Source of the DNA: an uncultured Clostridia bacterium
Lineage (GTDB): Bacteria > Bacillota > Clostridia > Christensenellales > Pumilibacteraceae
Direction: 5' to 3'
NCBI GenBank assembly: GCA_934229275.1
Contig: CAKQDN010000008.1
Location: forward strand, 1-54,607
Length of the DNA: 54,607 nt
Shown here piece by piece: positions 37,381 to 44,826 of this stretch (positions are counted from its first letter, which is position 1; each line of letters begins with the position of its first letter). The notes beneath the pieces are model-generated. The model was not told where the DNA came from. It made no database searches and saw only the letters and a program-made list of their open reading frames with translations. The position numbers and the translations under genes are program-made.

Positions 37381-39933
37381 TTCGGAGCGAAGAGCGATGA
37401 CGGGGTCTTTTCTTGCGGCAATACCGGAAGGAATAAGACCGGCGATAAGCGTAAGTGCCACGCTGATTGCGACCAGAATCACGCCGCCCAGCCACGGGAG
37501 CGCGGCAACGTTGCCAATGTTCGCGAAATGCGCGATAATCGGGTTGATCACCGCAACGTTAAGAAGCACGGTCGCAAGAATACCGATAAGTCCGGCCATA
37601 AGCCCGATAAGCACGGTTTCGGCGTTGAACACGCGGGAAATGTCGCGCTTGCTTGCGCCTATCGAGCGCAGAACGCCTATTTCCTTGGTCCGCTCAAGAA
37701 CGGAAATGTAAGTGATTATTCCGATCATTATACTGGAAACGACCAGCGAAATAGAAACGAACGCAATCAGAACGTAGGTTATCGCGTTGATAATCACGGT
37801 CACCGATTCCATCATCACGCCAACGTAATCGGTGTAGCGTATCTGCTCGTCGGTCGTTTTTCCGTCGTTGTAGTCGTCGATAAGTTTAATAACGTGATCC
37901 TTGTTTGCGAAACTGGTCGGGTATATCGAGATCGACGAGGGCGTATCGAGTTCGCATACACCCATGTTTTTGAGATTGCCCTCGTACGACGCGCCGTTTT
38001 CGAACGCCTTGCCGGTCGTGACGTCTATGTCCGGCTCGTTTTTCTGCATGACGACCGGAGCCGAACGCGAAGTAAGGTCGATAATGTACTCGGTAAGCGC
38101 GCGGGTGTAGGAAACGGGAGATGTAAGCGCGCCCGTGCGTACGCCCTTTTTAAGACGTACGATACCCACTATTTCAAGCGGAATCGAGTTTTTGAGCGCG
38201 GCTTTAACGTGTTCGTCGGAGTCGTCGAAAGCGTAAACGGTTTTGCCGTCCGCGTTTACGCCCTGAGCGTAGTAGTCGCTGTCGAGCAGCACTTTATACT
38301 TGGTTTTAAGCGCCTTTTCGAACGAAAAATCGTCCGTTTCTTCGCGGTAAACGATGCCGTATTCGTTCATCATGCCGATTGCGGCAAGTTTGATTTCCGC
38401 TTCGGTAAGTTCTTTGCCTGCCTGAGCCGCCTGCTGACGAACGAGCATCTTGAACACCGAGAAAATAAGTTCGTTCTCGCTCTTAAATCCCATCTGATAG
38501 AGATTATAGTCGGGAATCGAGTTGTATTTGTCCACGACCAGCACGACTTCGTTATACTTCGCGGGCCACTTGTTGCCGTTCGTGCTTGCAAGGAATTCGT
38601 ACTGCGAGTCGAGTAGAGCCGTGTTGTCTATCATCTCGCCCCAGGTGTTTACGCTTTTCATCATTGATTCGTACATGGTTGCGGCGTTTCCGGCGGCGGA
38701 CAGCATGTTTTTAAGCAGCGGCGGCATTTCGTACGGATTGAGTTTGTCGCCCGAAGCCGTGTAAATGTTGTAATTGAAGTCGTACGTGTACTTGACTCCG
38801 CTTATTTTGTTTTTGAATTCGTCTTTTTTCAGTTGCTCTTCGAGGTACGCCTTGAAAGATTTAAGGTCGTTCTTCTCGATTCCGTTCGAAATTGACTCGA
38901 ACATGTCGCCGAGGAAAGAATTGGAGTGAATAACGTCGTCGGACGGATATTCGGGTTTGTCTCCCACGTTGCCGTTCGCCTGTAAGAACGACGCCATGTC
39001 TATGTTGGTCGAGTTAATCGTAAGCGGATAGTTGGAAAGAGTGTCCTGCTGCACGTCGTAAATGTAACTCTGAAAGCCCGACGACAGCGAAAGAATAAGC
39101 GCGATTCCGATTATTCCGATACTGCCTGCAAACGACGTCAGAATCGTACGCGCCTTTTTGGTGAACAGATTGCGAAGCGACAGCGCGAACGCCGTGAATA
39201 TGCTCATCGCCGCCTTTTTCTGCGGCTTCGAGGGCACGATTTCGTTCGCTTTTGCCACGCACGGGTCGGTGTCTTCGATAACGTTGCCGTCTAAAAGGCG
39301 AATAATGCGTGAGGAGTATCTGTCGGCAAGTTCGGGATTGTGCGTGACCATGATAACCAATCGGTCGCTCGCTATTTCTTTGAGAAGTTGCATGACCTGA
39401 ATACTGGTTTCGCTGTCGAGCGCGCCCGTAGGCTCGTCGGCAAGCACTATTTCGGGGTCGTTGACTATGGCTCGTGCGATTGCCACGCGCTGCATCTGAC
39501 CGCCCGAAAGTTGGTTGGGCAGTTTGTGCAACTGATCTTTAAGTCCCACGCGTTCGAGCGCTCTTACGGCGCGTTCGCGTTTTTCCTTTTTCGGAACGCC
39601 CGAAAGCGTCAGCGCGAGTTCGACGTTACCCAGCACCGTCTGATGCGGAATAAGGTTGTAACTCTGAAACACGAAGCCTATCGAATGATTGCGGTAGTTA
39701 TCCCAGTCGCCGTCTTTGTACTGCTTGGTGGAAACGCCGTTTATGACGAGGTCGCCGCTCGTGTATTTGTCCAGACCGCCGATGATGTTAAGCATGGTGG
39801 TCTTTCCGCAGCCGCTCGGACCCAGAACGGAAACGAATTCGTTTTTTCGGAAGGTCAGATTAACGCCTTTAAGCGCGTGAACGGTCGTGTCGCCGGAAAC
39901 GTAGTCCTTTACTATGTTTTTAAGTTCGAGCAT
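37378..39933 (-). CDS. MacB-like ABC exporter, ATPase and FtsX-type permease fused
   Basis: An 851-residue single-chain half-transporter. The ATPase occupies residues 1-225: Walker A 'GPSGCGKTT' at 38-46, 'LSGGQMQRVAIARA' and 'IVLADEPTGALD'. A first membrane helix (about 262-284) is followed by an external domain of about 400 residues, and three C-terminal helices contain the FtsX-type 'RTKEIGVLRSIGASKRDI' coupling motif. The layout is that of type VII (MacB/BceB-like) transporters that pump or sense peptides at the outer face. The external domain is larger than in MacB. Start at 39933 after GCGAGGTAAGT. Its stop codon is formed by the edge of the R5 repeat. Confidence 0.9.
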   Translation of the reverse strand: MLELKNIVKDYVSGDTTVHALKGVNLTFRKNEFVSVLGPSGCGKTTMLNIIGGLDKYTSGDLVINGVSTKQYKDGDWDNYRNHSIGFVFQSYNLIPHQTVLGNVELALTLSGVPKKEKRERAVRALERVGLKDQLHKLPNQLSGGQMQRVAIARAIVNDPEIVLADEPTGALDSETSIQVMQLLKEIASDRLVIMVTHNPELADRYSSRIIRLLDGNVIEDTDPCVAKANEIVPSKPQKKAAMSIFTAFALSLRNLFTKKARTILTSFAGSIGIIGIALILSLSSGFQSYIYDVQQDTLSNYPLTINSTNIDMASFLQANGNVGDKPEYPSDDVIHSNSFLGDMFESISNGIEKNDLKSFKAYLEEQLKKDEFKNKISGVKYTYDFNYNIYTASGDKLNPYEMPPLLKNMLSAAGNAATMYESMMKSVNTWGEMIDNTALLDSQYEFLASTNGNKWPAKYNEVVLVVDKYNSIPDYNLYQMGFKSENELIFSVFKMLVRQQAAQAGKELTEAEIKLAAIGMMNEYGIVYREETDDFSFEKALKTKYKVLLDSDYYAQGVNADGKTVYAFDDSDEHVKAALKNSIPLEIVGIVRLKKGVRTGALTSPVSYTRALTEYIIDLTSRSAPVVMQKNEPDIDVTTGKAFENGASYEGNLKNMGVCELDTPSSISIYPTSFANKDHVIKLIDDYNDGKTTDEQIRYTDYVGVMMESVTVIINAITYVLIAFVSISLVVSSIMIGIITYISVLERTKEIGVLRSIGASKRDISRVFNAETVLIGLMAGLIGILATVLLNVAVINPIIAHFANIGNVAALPWLGGVILVAISVALTLIAGLIPSGIAARKDPVIALRSE

Positions 39934-40093
39934 ACTTACCTCGCTTTTGTCTGTTCTTTCGGTCGGGTGGCGGAACGCTTTGCGAAAAGTCCCGAGAAGC
40001 CCCGAATTATTATTTTATTCCGAAATTGTGATTTTACTGTGTGTTTTGAGTAGAAGTTGCAGAAATTTTAGCCTCTGACGGCGAAAAAGAACG

Positions 40094-40127
40094 AAAAGAA
40101 GGTCGAGCGAATGTTTTTCGCCCGACC
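40094..40127 (-). terminator. Terminator of the phosphoribosyltransferase gene
   Basis: On the minus strand GGTCGGGCGAA and TTCGCTCGACC form an 11-base stem with one G-T pair, followed by TTCTTTTC. Confidence 0.65.
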
Positions 40128-40142
40128 CCCCGTGCATGTTTA

Positions 40143-40685
40143 TCAAAGAAGAGGAATAACTCCCAGGAATTTAACGTCCGGTCTTTTAGCCGCGTCGCCC
40201 TCTGCAAGCACGAACGCGCGCGCGCAGACCGTGCCGCCTGCTTTTTCGACCAGTTGTTCCAGTCCGTGCAGACTTCCGCCGGTGGAAACCACGTCGTCCA
40301 CTATCGCAACGCGTTTTCCTTTAATGAGATTGACGTCGTGAGCGGAAAGATACAGCGTCTGGTCGCCGCCCGTGGTTATCGATTTAACCGTGGACGAAAT
40401 GCCGTCTTTCATGTACAGTTTAAGCGATTTTCTCGCAACGGCGTAGAAGTCGTGACCCAGTTCGCGCGCGGCGACGTGAGTCAGTTGAAGTCCTTTGCTC
40501 TCGGCGGTGATAAGCACGTCGGGCTTATCCGCTTTCAATATTTCCGCGATTTTTTTACCGCAGTATTCCGTAAGATTCTGATTGCCGTGCAGATTCAGAA
40601 ATGCGATGTTAAGACCCGGCGACAGTTCGATTATCGGCAGGTCTTCTTTTCTTCCGGCAATGTCAACGGTGTAAAATTTATCCAT
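40143..40685 (-). CDS. Purine-type phosphoribosyltransferase
   Basis: A 180-residue type I PRTase. The PRPP-binding loop 'VAIVDDVVSTGGSL' is at 126-139 and an upstream 'AESKGLQLTHVAARELG' (61-77) forms the pyrophosphate loop region. Length and the flexible-loop segment 'ARKSLKLYMKDG' suggest the adenine phosphoribosyltransferase group, with xanthine or another base still possible. It makes a nucleoside monophosphate from base and PRPP. I chose the ATG at 40685 after AGAGGAACC; a 31-codon upstream extension would cross the promoter. Divergent from marR-cysE-cysS. Confidence 0.85.
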   Translation of the reverse strand: MDKFYTVDIAGRKEDLPIIELSPGLNIAFLNLHGNQNLTEYCGKKIAEILKADKPDVLITAESKGLQLTHVAARELGHDFYAVARKSLKLYMKDGISSTVKSITTGGDQTLYLSAHDVNLIKGKRVAIVDDVVSTGGSLHGLEQLVEKAGGTVCARAFVLAEGDAAKRPDVKFLGVIPLL

Positions 40686-40748
40686 AACGGTTCCTCTTAT
40701 GATATATTTTTTATCGGCGAACGGAGTAAAAAAGTCCGTCCGCGACAT

Positions 40749-40778
40749 ATTATACAACAGAAAGCAAATAAAAGTCAA
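40749..40778 (-). promoter_or_regulatory. SigA promoter of the phosphoribosyltransferase gene
   Basis: TTGACT (40778-40773), 18 bases, TATAAT (40754-40749) on the minus strand. Confidence 0.82.
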
Positions 40779-40817
40779 CGGTTTAAGGCAAAATCGGATA
40801 ATGTTTGCCGTATTGAT

Positions 40818-40846
40818 TTGACAATCGCCGCTTTTACGGGTATAAT
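40818..40846 (+). promoter_or_regulatory. Consensus SigA promoter of marR-cysE-cysS
   Basis: TTGACA (40818-40823), 17 bases, TATAAT (40841-40846): a full match to consensus. About 50 bases of leader, too short for a T-box, precede the TTG start. Confidence 0.9.
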
Positions 40847-40900
40847 TAAACGGTAGGCGAGCGCGTCGCCGTCAGCCCACGTAAGCGGAGGTTTGCCAGA

Positions 40901-41320
40901 TTGAAAAAAATATCCGAAAGAGTTATCGATCTTCGCATCGCGACGAGACGGGCTTGCATGTGCGAGAACGTTTCCGGAAAGGGCAAAAACACTTTGAGCC
41001 TTAAAACCAAAGTGCTGTACCTCATTGCGCACGACTGCGGTCCGCGCGACATACAACTCATTCTGTGTATCGCAAAAACCAACCTCGCGCTCATCACCGC
41101 GTCGCTTACCAAGCAGGGTCTCATTGTCAAAAGCCGCGACTACAACGACAGGCGTCACGTCCGCTACGCCGTCACGGGCAAGGGCAGAAAATATCTCTCG
41201 ACTTGCCTCGACGTAATCGAAAAAAGTTTTGCGTCGGCATTCCCCGATAAGGAAAGTTACGGCGACGCAATGAAAAAACTCGAAGACGCGCTCGAAGTGT
41301 TCTCGTTTATCAATAACTAA
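40901..41320 (+). CDS. MarR-type winged-helix regulator
   Basis: A 139-residue regulator with a winged-helix core (about 30-105): recognition region 'IAKTNLALITASLTKQGLI' and wing 'SRDYNDRRHVRYAVTGKGRKYL', as in MarR/SlyA proteins. It is translated from TTG with a good site (GCGGAGGTTTGCCAGA). The gene heads an operon with cysE (23 bases) and cysS (52 bases further). Three cysteines or Cys-containing clusters (C20 and C22 in 'RRACMCEN', plus 'HDCG' and 'ILCIAK') could let it sense thiol redox state. That is inference from context. Confidence 0.85.
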   Translation: MKKISERVIDLRIATRRACMCENVSGKGKNTLSLKTKVLYLIAHDCGPRDIQLILCIAKTNLALITASLTKQGLIVKSRDYNDRRHVRYAVTGKGRKYLSTCLDVIEKSFASAFPDKESYGDAMKKLEDALEVFSFINN

Positions 41321-41343
41321 AAAAATCGCAGGCAAGCAAAGTT

Positions 41344-41988
41344 ATGTTGAAAAGCATGAAAACCGATCTTAATACCGTTCTTAAAAAAGACCCGGCGGCA
41401 AGAAACCGTCTGGAAGTTTTTTTGACGTACTCGGGCTTTCACGCGATCCGCATGTACCGCTTCGCTCACTTTATGTATCTGCACAACTATAAACTGGTCG
41501 CGCGCATGGTCAGTCAGTTCGCGCGGTTTTTAACCGGGATAGAAATTCACCCGGCGGCGAAAATCGGTAGCGGCGTGTTCATCGATCACGGAGCCGGCGT
41601 CGTAATAGGCGAAACGGCGGAAGTGGGCGACGACTGCACTATCTATCAGGGCGTCACGCTCGGCGGAACGGGAAAGGATAAAGGCAAGCGGCATCCGACG
41701 CTTGAAAAAGGCGTTATGGTGGCTGCCGGCGCGAAAATCCTCGGTCCGTTCACCGTGGGAAAACACGCCAAAATCGGAGCGGGTTCCGTAGTGCTGAAAG
41801 AAGTGCCGGCAAACGCAACGGTCGTCGGCGTTCCCGGACGAGTGGTTCGCATTAAGGGCGAGCGCGTGGACGATCTCGATCAGAATCTCCCCGATCCCGT
41901 AAAGGACGAGATTATGCGCCTTAGCGGCGAAGTCGAGCGGCTTAAAGCGGAACTGTGCGAGTGCGAAAAAAGAAACGCAAAAAAGTAA
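41344..41988 (+). CDS. cysE: Serine O-acetyltransferase
   Basis: A 214-residue left-handed beta-helix acetyltransferase. The helical N-terminal part (1-65) is followed by hexapeptide repeats: 'IHPAAKIGSGVFIDHGAGVVIGETAEVGDDC' (shown in part) and 'GGTGKDKGKRHPTLEKGV', with the catalytic His in 'FIDHG' and the CoA-binding loop. It acetylates serine as the first step of cysteine synthesis. No cysK is present in the window. The C-terminal 30 residues form a charged coiled segment rather than the usual short inhibitory tail. The ribosome site before ATG 41344 is weak; an ATG four codons in is an alternative. Confidence 0.95.
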   Translation: MLKSMKTDLNTVLKKDPAARNRLEVFLTYSGFHAIRMYRFAHFMYLHNYKLVARMVSQFARFLTGIEIHPAAKIGSGVFIDHGAGVVIGETAEVGDDCTIYQGVTLGGTGKDKGKRHPTLEKGVMVAAGAKILGPFTVGKHAKIGAGSVVLKEVPANATVVGVPGRVVRIKGERVDDLDQNLPDPVKDEIMRLSGEVERLKAELCECEKRNAKK

Positions 41989-42040
41989 GTGCGAAAAATT
42001 ATATAAAACTAACGTAAAAACGCAATTGAAGAGGTGTGAA

Positions 42041-43429
42041 ATGCTTAAATTATACAATACTCTGTCGAGAGAAAAAGAAGAATTCAAGCCGGTCGGAAAA
42101 ACGGTAACGATGTACTCGTGCGGACCGACCGTGTACAGTTACGCTCACATCGGCAACCTGAGAACGTACGTTTTCATGGACGAAGTGAGAAGAGTGCTGC
42201 GCTACGACGGCTATAAAATAAAGGGCGTCATGAACATCACGGACGTAGGTCATCTGCTGTCCGACGGCGACGACGGCGAGGATAAAATGGAGAAAGCCAG
42301 CCGCGAGCAGAAAAAAACGCCGTGGGAAATCGCCGAGTATTATACGGGCGTGTTCATGAAGGACATCGCGCTTCTCAATATCGGTAAGCCCGAAATCATC
42401 GCCAAAGCCACCGACCATATTCAGGACATGATCGAGTACGTCGAAAAACTCGTGGAAAAGGGCTACGGCTACGAAACGAGCGACGGAATTTACTTCGATA
42501 TAAGCAAGTTCCCCGAATACGGAAAGTTGTCGCGTCTTAATCTCGAAGATCAGATCGCCGGCGCACGCGTCGAGGTCAACGGCGAAAAGCGTCATCCCGC
42601 CGACTTCGCTTTGTGGAAAAAAGCCGCGCCCGAGCATATAATGCAGTGGAAGTCGCCCTGGGGCATGGGCTTCCCCGGCTGGCATATCGAATGTTCGACC
42701 ATGAGCCGCAAATACCTCGGCTCGCTCATCGATATTCACACCGGCGGCGTCGACCATATTCCCGTTCATCACGAAAACGAGATAGCGCAGTCGGAAGCGC
42801 TCGAAGGGCATAAGACGGTAAACACCTGGATGCACGGCGAATTCATGCTGGTAGACGGCGGCAAAATGAGTAAGTCGCTGGGCAACACCTACACGCTCGC
42901 GCAGTTGGAAGAAAAGGGATTCGAGCCGCTGTCCTATCGCTATTTCTGCCTTAACACGCATTACAGAAAGAAACTCAACTTCACGTTCGAGGGCTTGGAA
43001 GCCGCTCAGACGGCGTATCGTCGCCTGCTCGCCGCGCTTTACGAGCATAAAATCGCAAAGGACGTCAAAACCGCGCCCGAAAAGTTGCAGGAATATAAGG
43101 AAGCGTTCCAAAACGCCATCGACGACGACATCAACGTGCCTATGGCGCTCGGCGTGCTGTGGACCATGGTCAAGCAGCCGTACAGTCGCGATATTTACGA
43201 TCTTGCGCTCGACTTCGATAAAGTGTTCGGTTTGAGCCTTGATAAGGCAAGACCGGAGGAAAAGCCCGAAATCGAGGTGCCAGACGACATTCGCGCGATT
43301 GCCGAGGAAAGATGGCAGGCGAGAAAGAACAAGAACTGGGCGGAGTCGGACAGACTGCGCGACGTGCTTGCCGAAAAAGGCTATGCCGTGCTCGATTCCA
43401 AAGACGGTTACAAGTTGGAAAAGAAGTAG
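42041..43429 (+). CDS. cysS: Cysteinyl-tRNA synthetase
   Basis: A 462-residue class I synthetase of normal length. The HIGH motif appears as 'HIGN' (36-39) and KMSKS is exact at 275-279. The zinc ligands for cysteine recognition are visible at C27 ('YSCGPT'), C218 ('HIECST') and H243/E247 ('VHHENE'). It charges tRNA-Cys. It follows cysE, an arrangement long known in Firmicutes. The ATG at 42041 has AGAGGTGTGAA before it; a TTG five codons upstream is in frame but less likely. Confidence 0.97.
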   Translation: MLKLYNTLSREKEEFKPVGKTVTMYSCGPTVYSYAHIGNLRTYVFMDEVRRVLRYDGYKIKGVMNITDVGHLLSDGDDGEDKMEKASREQKKTPWEIAEYYTGVFMKDIALLNIGKPEIIAKATDHIQDMIEYVEKLVEKGYGYETSDGIYFDISKFPEYGKLSRLNLEDQIAGARVEVNGEKRHPADFALWKKAAPEHIMQWKSPWGMGFPGWHIECSTMSRKYLGSLIDIHTGGVDHIPVHHENEIAQSEALEGHKTVNTWMHGEFMLVDGGKMSKSLGNTYTLAQLEEKGFEPLSYRYFCLNTHYRKKLNFTFEGLEAAQTAYRRLLAALYEHKIAKDVKTAPEKLQEYKEAFQNAIDDDINVPMALGVLWTMVKQPYSRDIYDLALDFDKVFGLSLDKARPEEKPEIEVPDDIRAIAEERWQARKNKNWAESDRLRDVLAEKGYAVLDSKDGYKLEKK

Positions 43430-43581
43430 TCGGCTCGCTGCGTTTTCGGGAAGCGTAAAAAAGGTACGCAAACGTCGTTTTTTGGAAAAGACCGACGTCG
43501 TTCGGCAAAAAACGATTATTGTAAAAAAATAAAATCATATTTATAATTTAATTGCAAAACAGGCTGTGTTCACCCGAACGC

Positions 43582-44000
43582 AGCCTACTTTTTTGTAAAA
43601 AAGTAGGCAAAAAACTTTTGAGATAGGAATGTATTAGTATTAGGAGGTTCTTCTGCTTATGCGTGGTGGATGAACTAACCTTGTTTTTTTCGGGAGGGGA
43701 GACCCCTCCCCTACAAAATAGACCAAACCTTGCTGCGCTGAAACCGACTTCTTTAAAGCCTCTCACTCCGGGAGAGGTGGCGCGGTTTACCGCGACGGAG
43801 AGGGTAATATTTTTATATCGGACAGTCGGGAACGCCTGTCCCTACAACAATAGGATAATTTTGTTTTGTCCTTCACTAATGACCTTATATCGTAGGGGAG
43901 GGGTTTCCCCTCCCGCAAATTTTAAAATCACGACATCTTTAAAGCCTCGCCCTTTCGGGAGAGGCGGCGCGGTTTACCGCGACGGAGAGGGTAATTAAAT
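43582..44000. repeat. Repeat cluster E between cysS and rubrerythrin
   Basis: In the gap 43430-44104 an R5 hairpin (43582-43622) is followed by part of an R6 arm (43672-43686), R1 (43689-43715), R3 (about 43749-43803), R2 (about 43818-43846), a copy of the window-end motif with R1 (43848-43918), and another R3 (about 43938-43993). Before it, 43466-43512 holds an imperfect long inverted repeat (CGTTTTTTG...CAAAAAACG) that may end cysS transcripts. After 44000 I see only a -10-like TATAAT at 44062-44067, without a clear -35, for rubrerythrin. Confidence 0.85.
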
Positions 44001-44104
44001 CCGACCGATACGAAACACATACGCTCGTGATCTGCCGTAAAAAGCATAACTGCACATGCTATATAATAATATAAAGAAGAAATTCAATAAAAGGGAGTAA
44101 ACTT

Positions 44105-44641
44105 ATGGAATTAAAAGGAAGCAAAACCGAAGCAAACCTCATGACCGCGTTTTCGGGCGAATGTATGGCGCGCGTAAAATACGAAATATACGCCGAGTGC
44201 ATGCGCTCGTCCGGCTTCGAGGAGTACGGCAACCGGATCGATTTCATATCGGGCAACGAAAAAGAACATGCCGAACTGTGGCTTAAAGTCATGGGCTTCG
44301 GCGAATGTTCTGCGGAAAACGACGCGGCGGACGCGGCGGACGGCGAAGAGTACGAAAGCGAGGAAATGTATCCGCGTTTCGCGAGAGTGGCGGAAGAGGA
44401 AGGCTTCGGCGACATAGCGCGCTTGTTCCGTGAAGTCGGAGCAATAGAGAAAACGCACGAAAAAGCGTTCCGCGCCATGAAGTCGGCAATCGAATCCGAC
44501 ACGGTATTTACGCGCCCTCGCCCGGTAAAGTGGGTGTGCCTTGCGTGCGGCAACGTGTACGAAGGAACCCGTCCGCCCGAAATATGTCCTGTGTGCGGTC
44601 ACACCAAAGCCTATCGTTTCGTCGAATGCAAACCCGAGTAA
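44105..44641 (+). CDS. rbr: Rubrerythrin
   Basis: A 178-residue peroxide-reducing protein. The N-terminal four-helix bundle carries the diiron ligands in 'FSGECMARVKYEIYA', 'GNEKEHAELW', 'ARVAEEEGF' and 'GAIEKTHEKAF'. The C-terminal rubredoxin domain has two Cys-x-x-Cys knuckles ('CLACGNVY' and 'CPVCGHTK') for a single iron. It detoxifies hydrogen peroxide in the cytoplasm of anaerobes. A ten-residue insertion rich in Asp, Ala and Glu (about 65-82) separates helices 2 and 3. Monocistronic, with GGGAG before ATG. Confidence 0.95.
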   Translation: MELKGSKTEANLMTAFSGECMARVKYEIYAECMRSSGFEEYGNRIDFISGNEKEHAELWLKVMGFGECSAENDAADAADGEEYESEEMYPRFARVAEEEGFGDIARLFREVGAIEKTHEKAFRAMKSAIESDTVFTRPRPVKWVCLACGNVYEGTRPPEICPVCGHTKAYRFVECKPE

Positions 44642-44737
44642 ACGGTTTAGTGGTAAAAAATCATGCTTATATGCCCTTCATTGTTAATAATTTGTGAAAA
44701 AAACAAAAAAATGTCTTGATTATATTTTAATAAAAAC

Positions 44738-44766
44738 TTGACAAGCGTCGCAAGTAGTGTTATAAT
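44738..44766 (+). promoter_or_regulatory. Consensus SigA promoter of the giant lipoprotein gene
   Basis: TTGACA (44738-44743), 17 bases, TATAAT (44761-44766): a full consensus match, predicting strong expression, with a leader of about 55 bases. A-tracts lie upstream. Confidence 0.9.
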
Positions 44767-44826
44767 TACACTGTAGTTATGCCGTTTGCAGCGCATTCGG
44801 CAAAAAATCATTGCTATGGAGGGTAT

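Noticed and set aside
42050..43471. Long minus-strand open frame opposite cysS
   Set aside because: Same codon-usage effect; cysS on the plus strand has every family motif.
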